Shown here piece by piece: positions 17,364-27,200 of a stretch of 64,000 bases of DNA. A program made the position numbers and the translations under genes. The first letter of the stretch is position 1. Each line of letters opens with the position of its first letter. The notes under the pieces are model-generated. The model saw nothing but the letters and a program-made list of their open reading frames with translations, did no database searches and had not been told where the DNA came from. The DNA lies in the NCBI RefSeq assembly GCF_030409685.1, contig NZ_JAUFQJ010000002.1, forward strand, positions 434,001 to 498,000. The letters are read 5' to 3'. The DNA is from Ferruginibacter paludis (GTDB lineage Bacteria > Bacteroidota > Bacteroidia > Chitinophagales > Chitinophagaceae).

Positions 17364-19049
17364 ATGGGCCAAAAATCGCTGATTGTTGTTTGTTTATTAT
17401 TAATTATGGGTGCTGGTGTGGCAGCACAACCTGGGAGAAAAGTGGCAGCTAAACCTTTAGAGCCCCAACAGCAGTCAGCCAAACCTAAACTAATAGTTGG
17501 TATAGTAATCGATCAAATGCGGTGGGATTATTTATATCGGTTTAATCAATTGTATTCTGCCAATGGTTTCAAACGGCTCATGGGCGAAGGCTTTAGCTGT
17601 GACAATACGCTGATACCTTATACGCCAACCTATACAGCACCGGGCCATACCTGCATTTATACCGGTAGTGTGCCTGCTGTGCACGGCATTGTTGGTAATA
17701 ACTGGTATGATAAATCCCGGAATGTAAATGTTTACTGCACGGACGATTCAACTGTAACCACGGTGGGTAATGCGCCAGATGATGCCGGCAAAATGAGCCC
17801 TGAAAATTTGTGGACAACAACTATTACAGATGAACTAAGATTAAGCAACAATTTTAAAAGCAAAGTAATTGGTATAGCACTTAAAGATCGCGGCGCTATT
17901 TTGCCTGCAGGACACAGTGCTAATGCGGCCTACTGGTATGATGATAAAGGTGGTAAATGGATCAGCAGCACCTATTATATGAAACAGGCGCCGGACTGGG
18001 TAAATAATTTCAATGCGAAAGACTTTGCAGGAACATATATGAGTAAAGACTGGAATACATTGTTACCAATTGATCAGTATGATTTAAGTACACCGGACAA
18101 TGAGCCATATGAAAATGCAATTCCAGGCGAGACAACAGTTACGTTTCCGCACAAATTATGTGCTATCACAATGGGCAAATACAACTCTTTCCGCACTACA
18201 CCTTTTGCCAACACTTTTACTTTTGATTTTGCAAAACTGGCAATTGAAAATGAGAAATTAGGAAGCAATGCTGTTCCGGATTTTTTGACTGTCAGTATTT
18301 CCTCAACAGATTATGTCGGGCATACATTCGGTCCAAATTCTGTTGAAGCAGAAGATACCTATTTGCGGCTGGATAAGGATATCGCCAGCTTCCTGGATTA
18401 TCTTGATCAAAAGGCCGGCAAAGGAAATTACCTTATTTTTTTAACAGCTGATCATGGTGCCGCACATGTGCCGGGCTTTTTAGCGGAGCACAAAATACCT
18501 GGTGGTGCAGTGAGCGATGCAGAAATCGCCAAAGAAATTAATACAGCTATTGAAACAACCTTGGGTTTTAAAAACGCAGTATTATCGGTACAAAATTACC
18601 AGGTGTATTTAAATTTCGCAGAAATTGAAAAGCAGGGAAAAGATAAAGCTGCCATAATAAATACAGTTGTAAAGGCCCTGCAACAAAAGCCATATATAGT
18701 AAACGTATTTGAGACCAGCAAACTGGCATCAACTGCAATACCGGAGCCGCAAAAAGAAATGATGGCTAACGGCTATAATCCAAAAAGAAGCGGCGATATA
18801 CAGTTTACTTTTAAACCCGGTTATTTTGACGGAGGCAGCAAGGGCACTACACATGGTTTATGGAACCCCTATGATGCTCATATTCCCTTATTATTTTTTG
18901 GATGGAATATTCAACCGGGTAAAACCAATCGGGAGACCCATATGACAGATATTTCCGCCACATTGGCGGCATTGCTGCAGATACAAATGCCCAGCGGTTG
19001 CGTAGGAAAAGTAATTACAGAAATTACAAATAATAAAGCACATAATTAG
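17364..19049 (+). CDS. pafA: Exported PafA-type alkaline phosphatase
   Basis: A 561-residue phosphomonoesterase of the alkaline phosphatase superfamily with a signal peptide (MGQKSLIVVCLLLIMGAGVAAQ). Metal and catalytic elements are in family order: the first Asp in VIDQMRWDY, nucleophile Thr in PTYTAPGHTCIYTG, the PafA Lys/Arg pair in LKDRGAILPAGH, Asp/His in STDYVGHTFGPNS, Asp/His in TADHGAAH, and the last His in TTHGLWNPYDAH. The Lys/Arg pair distinguishes PafA from phosphodiesterases of the same fold. In Flavobacteria-related bacteria PafA is made constitutively and scavenges phosphate from organic esters. No Pho box was recognised. Confidence 0.93.
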   Translation: MGQKSLIVVCLLLIMGAGVAAQPGRKVAAKPLEPQQQSAKPKLIVGIVIDQMRWDYLYRFNQLYSANGFKRLMGEGFSCDNTLIPYTPTYTAPGHTCIYTGSVPAVHGIVGNNWYDKSRNVNVYCTDDSTVTTVGNAPDDAGKMSPENLWTTTITDELRLSNNFKSKVIGIALKDRGAILPAGHSANAAYWYDDKGGKWISSTYYMKQAPDWVNNFNAKDFAGTYMSKDWNTLLPIDQYDLSTPDNEPYENAIPGETTVTFPHKLCAITMGKYNSFRTTPFANTFTFDFAKLAIENEKLGSNAVPDFLTVSISSTDYVGHTFGPNSVEAEDTYLRLDKDIASFLDYLDQKAGKGNYLIFLTADHGAAHVPGFLAEHKIPGGAVSDAEIAKEINTAIETTLGFKNAVLSVQNYQVYLNFAEIEKQGKDKAAIINTVVKALQQKPYIVNVFETSKLASTAIPEPQKEMMANGYNPKRSGDIQFTFKPGYFDGGSKGTTHGLWNPYDAHIPLLFFGWNIQPGKTNRETHMTDISATLAALLQIQMPSGCVGKVITEITNNKAHN

Positions 19050-19090
19050 TTTACTCGTAAGTAACGCAAATACCTGCCGTTGTAAACGGG

Positions 19091-19124
19091 GTAGGCTTTA
19101 ATCATTGTATTAAATAAAGCCTAC
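19091..19124. repeat. 10-bp perfect inverted repeat after pafA
   Basis: GTAGGCTTTA (19091-19100) and TAAAGCCTAC (19115-19124) with a 14-nt spacer. No T-run follows, so it is either a non-canonical terminator for pafA or a leader hairpin of the oxygenase gene beginning at 19147. Confidence 0.6.
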
Positions 19125-19146
19125 CTTGTTTGGCTCAAACCAAAAA

Positions 19147-19740
19147 ATGCAACAGCAATTTGACGAACTGATCAATAGTTTTATTGATACCAATGTAGGT
19201 ATAGCCGATCATTTTTTATCAGCGGCGCTATCCGCCAGCCTGCAACAAAACATCCATCAATTGCAGGATGATAAACAAATGAAATATGCCGGTATCGGCA
19301 ACGAAGTTTTGGCGGATGCAGCCCAGCAAATGCGGGGTGATAAAATAAGCTGGCTGGATAAAAAGAACAACAATATCGACGAACAGGAATTCCTTGAAAA
19401 GGTGGAAGATTTTATTGATCACCTCAACAGGACATGTTACACCGGCATTAATGATTATGAATTTCACTATGCCATATATGAAGAGGGCAGTGCCTATAAA
19501 CGGCATAAAGACCAGTTTAAAACAGACAATAAAAGAAAGTACTCGCTGATTTGCTATTTAAATGACGACTGGAAAGTGGCTGATGGCGGGCAACTGATGA
19601 TTTATCAAGATGATACTGCACAGAGTATTTTGCCCACTGCTCAAAAAGCTGTTTTCTTTAAAAGCGCTGAAATGGAACATGAAGTTTTACTCGCCCATAA
19701 ATCCAGGATGAGTGTAACCGGTTGGTTGAAACAGCGGTGA
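19147..19740 (+). CDS. 2-oxoglutarate/Fe(II)-dependent dioxygenase, prolyl-4-hydroxylase-like
   Basis: A 198-residue cytosolic protein with a C-terminal double-stranded beta-helix. The iron ligands are His and Asp in YKRHKDQF and the distal His in EMEHEVL. The 2-oxoglutarate-binding Arg is in HKSRMSVTGW. This is the SM-20/PHD-like group that hydroxylates protein side chains, for example prolines in ribosomal proteins or EF-Tu in other bacteria; the target here is unknown. The ATG at 19147 is preferred to a TTG seven codons upstream. Its stop lies 2 bp from that of the convergent DUF1415 gene. Confidence 0.88.
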   Translation: MQQQFDELINSFIDTNVGIADHFLSAALSASLQQNIHQLQDDKQMKYAGIGNEVLADAAQQMRGDKISWLDKKNNNIDEQEFLEKVEDFIDHLNRTCYTGINDYEFHYAIYEEGSAYKRHKDQFKTDNKRKYSLICYLNDDWKVADGGQLMIYQDDTAQSILPTAQKAVFFKSAEMEHEVLLAHKSRMSVTGWLKQR

Positions 19741-19742
19741 TT

Positions 19743-20285
19743 TTATAAGCAGGTATCTCTTAACATCTTCATGTATTGCACACCCTTTTGCCTTGCAAAA
19801 TGAATATTGTTATCCGGAATATTTTCAGGATCGGGGTAACGCTCCAGTGCCTCTTCAATTTGGGCTTCTCTTAATAAATGCAGCATCGGATATAGTGACC
19901 GGTTGGTATAATTGGCGGCATCGTTTACAGGTGCTTCTTCAAAAATATATTGCGGGTGAAAACTAGCAACCTGGTAAATACCTTCATAATCATTCGCCTC
20001 CAGCAGGTCTTCGGCTTTGCTCACCAAGTCAAGAAAATCATCGAACTCGTTGAAGCCATTTGGAAAAATAAGCAGTGTTGTTACAATGGTATCGTCTTCA
20101 TCCAGTCGTTTACATTCCCGTAAAAATATATCCAGGCATTCGCTGTTAATGCCGCTTGCTTCTACCTGGTAATGTACCCTGTTGTGTTTCATCTCCTTTG
20201 CAGCAAACGGGCAGAAATTGCAGGCAATCACTACGCTGGTAATCCATTTTTTTGTTTGTGCTATAATTAGTTCCGGAGATATCAT
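19743..20285 (-). CDS. DUF1415 family protein
   Basis: A 180-residue conserved protein of unknown function. Family hallmarks are visible: the N-terminal VIACNFCPFAAKE segment with a CxxCPF-like pair of cysteines, and ANYTNRSLYPMLHLLREAQIEEAL (shown in part) near residue 130. No signal peptide or membrane helix. Family members occur widely in Bacteroidota and Proteobacteria, usually as single genes, and no activity is established. The two conserved N-terminal cysteines might bind metal, but that is inference. Confidence 0.9.
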   Translation of the reverse strand: MISPELIIAQTKKWITSVVIACNFCPFAAKEMKHNRVHYQVEASGINSECLDIFLRECKRLDEDDTIVTTLLIFPNGFNEFDDFLDLVSKAEDLLEANDYEGIYQVASFHPQYIFEEAPVNDAANYTNRSLYPMLHLLREAQIEEALERYPDPENIPDNNIHFARQKGVQYMKMLRDTCL

Positions 20286-20313
20286 ACAGAAGATTTTGTA
20301 AAGAGACGTGCAT

Positions 20314-20348
20314 AAAAAAATCCCTCACAGAAAGTGAAGGATTTTTTT
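20314..20348 (-). terminator. Intrinsic terminator of the RRM-protein gene
   Basis: A stem AAAAAAATCC-C-TCAC / GTGA-A-GGATTTTTTT with one mismatch and a loop AGAAA, with T-runs reading in either direction. It lies just past the stop at 20367 on the minus strand. Confidence 0.85.
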
Positions 20349-20366
20349 TATCGGTAAATGAGTTAA

Positions 20367-20792
20367 TCAATAATCTCTGTTGTAACCACCACTGCCGCCG
20401 CTTCTGTTGCCACCGCTGCCGCCGTAACCACCGCTGCCGCCGCTTCTTCCGCCGCCGCCGCCATAACCGCCGCCGCCGCTTTTCTTGTAGCCGCCACCGC
20501 CGCCACTTCCACCGCCGAAGCTGCGTTTTTTGTAGCCGCCTTCACCTTCGGTGCGTGGTTGTGATTCGTTTACAATTAGTTTACGGCCTTGTACTTCGCT
20601 TTCGTTTAAACTGGCAATAGCTGTTTTAGCAGCTTCTGCGTCGTCCATTTCAACAAAACCAAATCCTTTGCTGCGGCCGTTCATTTTGTCTTTTAAGATT
20701 TTGGCACTTGTAACTGTACCAAATTGTGAGAAGAGACTGCTTAGATCTTCATCAGTCATCGTCCAACTGAGGTTTCCTACATAAATGTTCAT
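20367..20792 (-). CDS. RRM-domain RNA-binding protein with Gly-rich tail
   Basis: A 141-residue cytosolic RNA-binding protein. Residues 1-78 are one RRM: RNP2 is IYVGNL at residues 3-8 and RNP1 is KGFGFVEM (about 43-50). Residues about 90-141 are a Gly/Ser/Tyr/Arg-rich tail built from GGX units, like eukaryotic and cyanobacterial cold-inducible RRM proteins. Such tails promote RNA annealing or self-association. The coding DNA of the tail is a strongly GC-rich imperfect repeat prone to slippage. A good promoter upstream implies a 5' leader of about 115 nt, which could carry cold- or self-regulation. Confidence 0.95.
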   Translation of the reverse strand: MNIYVGNLSWTMTDEDLSSLFSQFGTVTSAKILKDKMNGRSKGFGFVEMDDAEAAKTAIASLNESEVQGRKLIVNESQPRTEGEGGYKKRSFGGGSGGGGGYKKSGGGGYGGGGGRSGGSGGYGGSGGNRSGGSGGYNRDY

Positions 20793-20915
20793 TGTAAAAA
20801 CTTTTTAAAATTAAATAAAAACTTTAATGCCTTAGTGGGTACAATGAACTGAAAACGGACTTCGGAAAAGACATCTATCAGCTAACGACGAAATACTAAA
20901 ACCATTAATGCAATA

Positions 20916-20944
20916 CAAATGTAACTATTTATTTAAAAAAACAA
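20916..20944 (-). promoter_or_regulatory. Promoter of the RRM-protein gene
   Basis: On the minus strand -33 TTG (20944-20942), 18-bp spacer and -7 box TACATTTG (20923-20916). The predicted start near 20910 leaves an untranslated leader of roughly 115 nt before the ATG at 20792. Confidence 0.65.
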
Positions 20945-20960
20945 TAATTTTCAAAAAAAA

Positions 20961-22577
20961 TCATATTCCAGGCTTTTCGAGCATCATTTTAGCCAAACGG
21001 GCGTCTCTTTTATACACATCGTTTCTGAAATTAAGTTTGCCCTGCCTGTCCACCCAGGCAGTAAAATAGGCGATAAATACCGGCAGGGTCTTTTTCAATG
21101 TTACATATTGTTCCACACCTTTATTCATAGCCTCGGTTATTTTTTGTTCATTCCAGGCACTATCATTTCTCAAAAGATATTCCGCCAGTTTTTTTGGTTC
21201 TGCGAGGCGTATGCATCCGTGACTAAAAGCTCTTTTATCTTCATTAAACAAAGATTTCGCGGGTGTGTCATGCAGGTAAATGCTGTGGGTATTAGGGAAT
21301 AAAAATTTCACCAGACCCAGTGAATTATCCGGCCCCGGCTTCTGGCGTACATTGCCTCCGTTCCATTCCATATTGTGCTCTACAAGGTAATTGGGGTTTT
21401 TTCTCATGGCAGGCAAGGTTTCATTTTTTAATATGCTTGCCGGAATATTCCAGTAAGGACTAAAAACAATGTATTTTAACTCCCCGTTAAAAATAACCGT
21501 TTTATGTTCATCTTTACCCACCACCACATTCATGCTGAAGGCGATACTGTCATTTTCGTATACATGCAATTTGTATTCAGGAATATTAATCACAAGGTAA
21601 TTGTTGATCAATGTTACCGGAACCCAACGGCTGCGCTCCATATTGACGATGAGCTGTTCTATTCGTTTATCCAGCGGGTAATTCATTTCAGCCAGCAGCG
21701 CTGTGTTTACAAGTCCGTCTTCTTTGTAACCAAGCCTGTGTTCAAAATTTTTTACACCCTGCAGCAGAGCCGAATCAAATATGTTGGATTGATTATTTGC
21801 AGGCACATCTCCCAACAGGTAAAGCCTTTGCCGTATGGCCCCAACAGTTGCAGAAGAATCCTTTAATTTGTAAACTTTTTTATCACCCTTAATTACCGTT
21901 AGTGGTCCCTGCGCATTTAACTGGTTGTATTTTTTTAGATAATCTTTCAGCAGATGATACTGCCGGTATACAGGGTCTTTTTGCAATATGCCGGCTCCGT
22001 TTACCAATGAATCGAGTAATTGCTGCGTAGTTAACTTTTTTCGGGGCAGTAACCATTCTGTTGAAAGTGATTGTTTTTCGCTTATACCCTGCCATACTTT
22101 TTTTGCATAGGCCAGGTATTGTGAGGTTAGCATCAGTTCTGTCACAGGGGCAATTTTTATTGCGCCTTCTTCCGTTTCCATCAGGCCAATAAATGCTGCC
22201 TTGTAGGGTACTTCCCCGGGCATTCCTTCATCCCTGATATTGACGATGCGGTTGTATAAGTTGTGTGCCGGTTCTATCATACCGCTGTCATCATACCAGG
22301 CATAAGCGTAATTCCTGCTTTTATAAAAGGCAGTGATATCTTTCTGAAATGACCTGAATTTGGGAAAGCTATCAACAAACTTTTTAATGATGCTGCTGTC
22401 GAAGGTAATTTTCGTTTGATTGCTAAAGCTTCCCTGGATGCCCATTCCGGTTGGCGATACTTTTGGAACGGTATCTTTACCAACGGAGGGAGTTTTACTG
22501 GACGTATTATTACAATCAGTGAAAGCAATACTTACAAATGAAAGGGTAAATATAAAGAGCAAAAATCTGTTTATCAT
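20961..22577 (-). CDS. L,D-transpeptidase (YcbB/LdtD-like) with peptidoglycan-binding domain
   Basis: A 538-residue envelope protein that crosslinks peptidoglycan through meso-DAP or attaches proteins to it. The catalytic YkuD motif is FSHGCIRLAEP (about residue 450), with the nucleophile Cys and its His. A peptidoglycan-binding domain lies near residues 240-310 (GAIRQRLYLLGDV), and the N-terminal third matches YcbB-like scaffolds. The N-terminus is hydrophobic (MINRFLLFIFTLSFVSIAF) followed by TDCNNTS. The Cys would be a lipid anchor, but Asp at -1 is a poor lipobox, so anchoring is uncertain. Downstream lies the RRM promoter. Confidence 0.92.
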   Translation of the reverse strand: MINRFLLFIFTLSFVSIAFTDCNNTSSKTPSVGKDTVPKVSPTGMGIQGSFSNQTKITFDSSIIKKFVDSFPKFRSFQKDITAFYKSRNYAYAWYDDSGMIEPAHNLYNRIVNIRDEGMPGEVPYKAAFIGLMETEEGAIKIAPVTELMLTSQYLAYAKKVWQGISEKQSLSTEWLLPRKKLTTQQLLDSLVNGAGILQKDPVYRQYHLLKDYLKKYNQLNAQGPLTVIKGDKKVYKLKDSSATVGAIRQRLYLLGDVPANNQSNIFDSALLQGVKNFEHRLGYKEDGLVNTALLAEMNYPLDKRIEQLIVNMERSRWVPVTLINNYLVINIPEYKLHVYENDSIAFSMNVVVGKDEHKTVIFNGELKYIVFSPYWNIPASILKNETLPAMRKNPNYLVEHNMEWNGGNVRQKPGPDNSLGLVKFLFPNTHSIYLHDTPAKSLFNEDKRAFSHGCIRLAEPKKLAEYLLRNDSAWNEQKITEAMNKGVEQYVTLKKTLPVFIAYFTAWVDRQGKLNFRNDVYKRDARLAKMMLEKPGI

Positions 22578-22762
22578 GACCGTGTTGGTGTTTAGATGGA
22601 TGCAAATATTATCGTACCGGTAATGCTAAAAGTAAGACTGGAGATGTTCTATAAAGGTAACCTTTTACGGTAGGATTGGGAAGAGCATTCTCCAAGGTTG
22701 TAGCGCCAAAGCGTATAAAGGAAATGACAACAAAGGAATATAATTATTTAGATGTCGGACAA

Positions 22763-22795
22763 AAAAATCCGCCCGGTAAAACCAGGCGGATTTTT
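22763..22795 (-). terminator. Terminator of the rpsF-rpsR-rplI operon
   Basis: An 11-bp stem AAAAATCCGCC/GGCGGATTTTT (22763-22773 with 22785-22795), with an inner CGG/CCA part and T-runs on both sides. It lies about 20 bp after the rplI stop codon. Confidence 0.9.
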
Positions 22796-22814
22796 TATTT
22801 TATTGACTTGTATT

Positions 22815-23261
22815 TTATTCAGCAGTTACTTCAAATTCAACTTCAGTTTCGTTACCGTTACCAAAATCAATTTTTGCTTTAAACGTGCCTAATTCTTTTA
22901 CTTCATCAAGGATGGTGATACGACGGCGGTCAATTTCGTAGCCCTTTTGTTCTTTAATTGCACGTGCAATCTGAACAGAGGTTACGCTACCGAAAATTTT
23001 ACCAGTTGTACCTGTTTTAGCACCAATTTTCAATGGTCCGCTGGTTAAAGCCGCAATAACGATGTTCAATTCAGCTAATAATTTAGCTTCTTTCTTCGCC
23101 TGCTGTTTAACCTTTTCTTCCCTTTGTTTCAGGTTACTCGGGCTAGCCTCGATTGCCAGTTTGGAAGGAATTAAAAAGTTACGTCCGTAACCATTTTTTA
23201 CGGTAACCAGTTCGTTGGCACCGCCAAGGTTGTTTACATCCTGTATTAATATTACCTGCAT
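22815..23261 (-). CDS. rplI: 50S ribosomal protein L9
   Basis: A 148-residue large-subunit protein that binds 23S rRNA at the L1-stalk base. The N-terminal domain starts MQVILIQDVNNLGGANELVTVKNGYGRNFL, shown here in part and diagnostic (the GYGRNFLIP motif near residue 28). A long central helix follows, then the C-terminal domain. The ATG at 23261 is chosen because L9 always begins at this strand; the frame upstream to 23306 is not homologous. Third gene of the S6-S18-L9 operon, 85 bp after rpsR. Confidence 0.98.
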   Translation of the reverse strand: MQVILIQDVNNLGGANELVTVKNGYGRNFLIPSKLAIEASPSNLKQREEKVKQQAKKEAKLLAELNIVIAALTSGPLKIGAKTGTTGKIFGSVTSVQIARAIKEQKGYEIDRRRITILDEVKELGTFKAKIDFGNGNETEVEFEVTAE

Positions 23262-23346
23262 GTTGTTTGCATTTTTACCCAATCCTTGCCGATCGTTGAC
23301 TGGCATATCAGACTTTCCCTATTGGAAGGTTAGGGTGGTGAAAAAT

Positions 23347-23613
23347 TTATTTTAATAAATCTGTAACGTAAGGCAGAATAGCCATTTGGCGGGCTTTCTT
23401 TACCGCATCGCTCACTTTACGCTGAAACTTTAAAGAGTTTCCGGTTAAACGGCGGGGTAGCAATTTACCTTGTTCGTTCAGGAATTTTTTCAAAAAATCG
23501 GCGTCTTTATAATCGATATAATGAATGCCCATCTTTTTAAAGCGGCAATATTTCTTTGGACGCTTGTCAGCTTTGATTGCTGTGAGATATTTGATCTCGT
23601 TTGGTTTTGCCAT
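23347..23613 (-). CDS. rpsR: 30S ribosomal protein S18
   Basis: An 88-residue basic small-subunit protein that pairs with S6 on the central domain of 16S rRNA. Recognised from [18 protein letters not shown] and [24 protein letters not shown] (quoted in part). The Cys in YCRF is conserved in many S18 proteins. It starts 2 bp after the rpsF stop, so translation is probably coupled. Confidence 0.98.
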   Translation of the reverse strand: MAKPNEIKYLTAIKADKRPKKYCRFKKMGIHYIDYKDADFLKKFLNEQGKLLPRRLTGNSLKFQRKVSDAVKKARQMAILPYVTDLLK

Positions 23614-23615
23614 GA

Positions 23616-23972
23616 TTATGCCTCCGCTTTTTCAGTTGGTGAATATTTACCGCCACTTCTCTTTTTGGTGTTGTAATCGACGGCGTATTTATCGAGTACA
23701 GTATACATGTGACGCATCACTGATTCGTCACGTAAAAGTTGAGTTTTCAACTTTTCATTGAAGTCGGTTGGCGCTTTATACTCCATTACCCAGTAAAGAC
23801 CAGTAGTCTTTTTGGCAATGGGATAGGCCAGCGATTTTAGTCCCCATGGATTGGTGTGTAACACTTCACCACCATTGTCAGTAACAATAGCAGCAAATTT
23901 TTTCTGAGCGGCTTTGAATTCCTCTTCAGACAACACCGGGGTAAAAATCACCATCAATTCGTAGTTGTTCAT
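23616..23972 (-). CDS. rpsF: 30S ribosomal protein S6
   Basis: A 118-residue small-subunit protein that forms a heterodimer with S18. Diagnostic segments are [18 protein letters not shown] at the start, the [17 protein letters not shown] strand and the [17 protein letters not shown] helix. The ATG at 23972 matches the family start. It leads the S6-S18-L9 operon, whose mRNA leader begins with a hairpin. Confidence 0.98.
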   Translation of the reverse strand: MNNYELMVIFTPVLSEEEFKAAQKKFAAIVTDNGGEVLHTNPWGLKSLAYPIAKKTTGLYWVMEYKAPTDFNEKLKTQLLRDESVMRHMYTVLDKYAVDYNTKKRSGGKYSPTEKAEA

Positions 23973-24006
23973 TTTCCCTTGTTTATTGTTTAAAAATTGG
24001 TTAAAT

Positions 24007-24039
24007 CCGTACACAAATGTTTACGGGGCTGCAAAGGTA
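24007..24039 (-). promoter_or_regulatory. -7 box and 5'-terminal leader hairpin of the rpsF operon
   Basis: On the minus strand a consensus -7 box TACCTTTG (24039-24032) is followed five bases later by a hairpin CCGTA-A-AC/GT-G-TACGG (24026-24007). The hairpin thus sits at the very 5' end of the transcript, about 35 nt before the ATG. S6:S18 complexes are known to repress their operon through a CCG-containing leader hairpin; whether this is one is inference. Confidence 0.5.
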
Positions 24040-24082
24040 GGGATTTAATGGATAATTTATGAGTGGATAATGGATAATTTTT
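24040..24082. repeat. Degenerate GGATAATTT tandem words
   Basis: Successive words ATGGATAATTTATGAGT, GGATAAT and GGATAATTTTT form a degenerate short tandem repeat upstream of the rpsF promoter, where a -33 element would be expected. Confidence 0.45.
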
Positions 24083-24232
24083 CAAATACATAGTCAATTT
24101 ACCTTATTTATTACCTTTTTCTTTGCCATATCTTCTAAAAATTCTTTCATTATAATCTTAAAACCATGGATTGTTATAAAAATAACCCCCTCATACATTT
24201 TGCGCAAGGTGACTCCTTCAGTAAGGAATGGA

Positions 24233-27200
24233 CTACTGAGCTTCCACTTTTACCCTGATCCCTTCACTGTGGCTGGTAAATTCAGGAGCGTACATACACT
24301 GAATACTGGTAATGCCGTTGCTGAAATTACCCGCATGTGTTACGAACAGAGGATACTCAAAAACATAACTACCCCGTGGTAACCAGCTAAAAAAGAAATT
24401 GGCGCTGGCGTCTTTGGGGCTTTCATAATAGCCCAGGCCAGCCTGCCATTTAAACTGGCTGATTACGTTCACCGGTTCCATGCAGGCCGCACGCATATCC
24501 TTCATGTGTACATATTCCATATCCCTGTCCACTTTTAATTCAATGCGCACGATTACTTTGTCGCCGATTTTCAGTTCAGCATTATCCGCAATAGCTTCCA
24601 ACACCGGGCCCTTGTCTGTATTTTTTTCAATAAATAATTTTTTAGTCAATTTGAGTGGTGTTTCTGCAAAAGTTATTTTATCCAGGTCTTCAAAATATTG
24701 CCAGTAAACACTTCCCCATGAGGCTTCCTTGCTCTTTAAAGAAGGTTTTTGGGCGTTTGCTGACTTGATATCTACTTTGATGTTACCCATTACTGCATTT
24801 ACTTTTTCTCCTTCTATTATTTTTTTGAAGTAACCTGTTCCGTCTTCTGTTTTATCATCAGTGCTTTTTATCACTGTATTTCCCAGGCTAATGGCTATTT
24901 CTCTTTCGGTGTTTAACCAGTTGTTGCCATTCAGCAATAATGCGTAGCAGGCCTCAGCGGTAGCTTTGGTGGTTTTCCAGTTTTGTGTTTGCTTTTGTTT
25001 TAGCAACCAGGTTTTAAGGTCATCAACGGTTGCAGTATTTTTATCAATGTCAGAAAAAGCTTCTATCATCAACGCCTGGCTTTCAATCGGAGCCTGGTAC
25101 CAGTAGTAGCCTCCATTGGTCCATTCTTTCCAGTACATGCCCATTTCTTCTTTATTGATGGCATTTTCTTTCAATGACTGGATGATGGCTTTGGGTGTTA
25201 CCCCATCATTGGTACGGTTGAGTGCCAGTGCAATCATGGCCTGCAGGTATTTACCATTGCTAATCCAGTATTTTTTTGCCTGCTCACGGTAATAGGTATA
25301 AGCCGTTTGCGATGTGGCTGCAACAGGTGTTTCAGTAAAAAAACTGCGCATATACAGGTACTGAATCGCCGTGTTGCTAAGGTTATTCTTTTTAAGATCA
25401 ACTTTTAGTTTAACCAGCGCATCATAATCTGCTTTTATCTTTTTATCCAGGTAAGGGAGTGCCTTATTCACCATCATACTAATGTCTTTTACCTGGCTGT
25501 TGTTGTTGCCGGGCAGGGCATTTATTTTTTTTAAATGACCGATCCCTGTAAGGATATATTGCGTAATGTACCGGTCATCTGCACCACCTTTAAACCATAC
25601 AAAACCACCATTGGTACTTTGCATGTCTTTTAATTGCTGGATGGCTTTGGTTGTTTCATTGCCCATTTTTACCAGGTCGAATAGCAGTGCGATATTTTTC
25701 TTTTGATCAGTTTCATTTTTCGCAGCCAGCACCCAGGGTGTTTCCTGCAGCAGGGCTGATTTTAGTTCTTCATTTTTTTGAAGATTACTTTGTAAAGCTG
25801 TGGTATCAATGGAGCGCCATTTGTCAAACACGGCTTTTATTTTCGGCGCACTGTTGCTTACAAAAGAAGCCAGTGTATTGGCGTAATACCGGTTAAAGGT
25901 TTGTTCAGCACATTCATATGGGTACTCCATTAAATAAGGCAACGCCTGCACCGCATACCAGGCCGGGTTTGCAGTGTACTCCATCGTTAAAGCATGGTTG
26001 GTGAGGGTTTGACTGCTGCCGCTGTTTAATAGTTTTTCGAATTTGAATGTTTTGGAGGTTGTGTTTCTTAGATTGAGCGGCATTGTTTCTGTCACCAGCA
26101 TGCGGTTGGTTAAAACAGGGATTGCCATTTCTTCACCGTCACTAAAGTTCCCTCCTTGTGAAGCGGATTTATCAGAAGACTTGGCTACTATGCGATACGT
26201 CATTGCTGAGTTGAAGTTGAAGGGTATCTCTATCGGGAATTTTACTGCTGCACTTTGCCCTGCCGCAACGGTAAAATACTGTGTTGGAAAAATGTTTTTA
26301 AACCAGCCATCCACCGGTTGATTGGTAGTTGCATCCAGCAATTCCAGTTGGGTGGTGCCGGTAATTTCTTTATCGGTTAGGTTTACAACCTTAGCGCTGA
26401 ATTCAATGCCATCGCCTTCTCTTAAAAAGCGGGGCGCATTGGGTTGTATCATCAATGGCTTTTGTGTTACAGTTGTCTTTTCGGCATAGCCGCTCGCCAA
26501 CGTTTTCGTATGTGCGAAAGTCATCAGCTTCCATTTGGTCAATGCCTCAGGGATAGTAAATGAAAAAGTTACATTGCCATCGGCATCGGTTTGCAAATCC
26601 GGGAAGAAGAAGGCAGTTTCGTTGAAGTTTTTGCGAATTTGAGGTTGGATTTCAGCTTTGTTGTTTATCGGTAATTCGACCTGACCGTTAGCTTGCTCCA
26701 CATCAATCATAGCTTTTGCAGAATCCATTACCTGGGCATTTTTAAATTGCTTCGGTGCAGCCGACATTTCTGCCTCCGCCAGAACAGGAGAAACTCCTGG
26801 AGCGGCGGATCTTAAAACCATGTCGCTACGCAAGCTGCCTCCTGCATAAATCATGTTATTATTAGAATACAGCAATTGGTCGTATGACTTTGGCCTGTTA
26901 CTCACATACTCATTGCCCACCCGATTGTATTCTTCCGAATTCATTTCTTCAAAACCATTGTCCGTCCAGTTAATTTTATTATACAATCCCGGCCAGATAT
27001 TGAGAGCGCTCCAACTATGTGGTTTAAACTGGTCCAGACTCGCATCGTACATGGCCGCCAGCATTTCTGCCGCCACTTTTTCGCCTTTGTTGCCGCTGAT
27101 TTTTACTGTCCATTTTTCTTCACTTCCCGGTAATAATTTATCCCGGAAACTAGCATAGTCGATGCTGAGTTCTTTATTGCTCCAGGGAATGTAAAAACTT

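Noticed and set aside
20363..20545. 60-codon Ala-rich minus-strand frame over the Gly-rich tail of the RRM gene
   Set aside because: Out-of-frame reading of the GC-rich GGX repeat; the RRM frame is clearly the real one.
22763..24039. Possible phage or mobile island near rpsF
   Set aside because: The S6-S18-L9 operon is intact, with its own terminator; no integrase, att site or composition break is seen.
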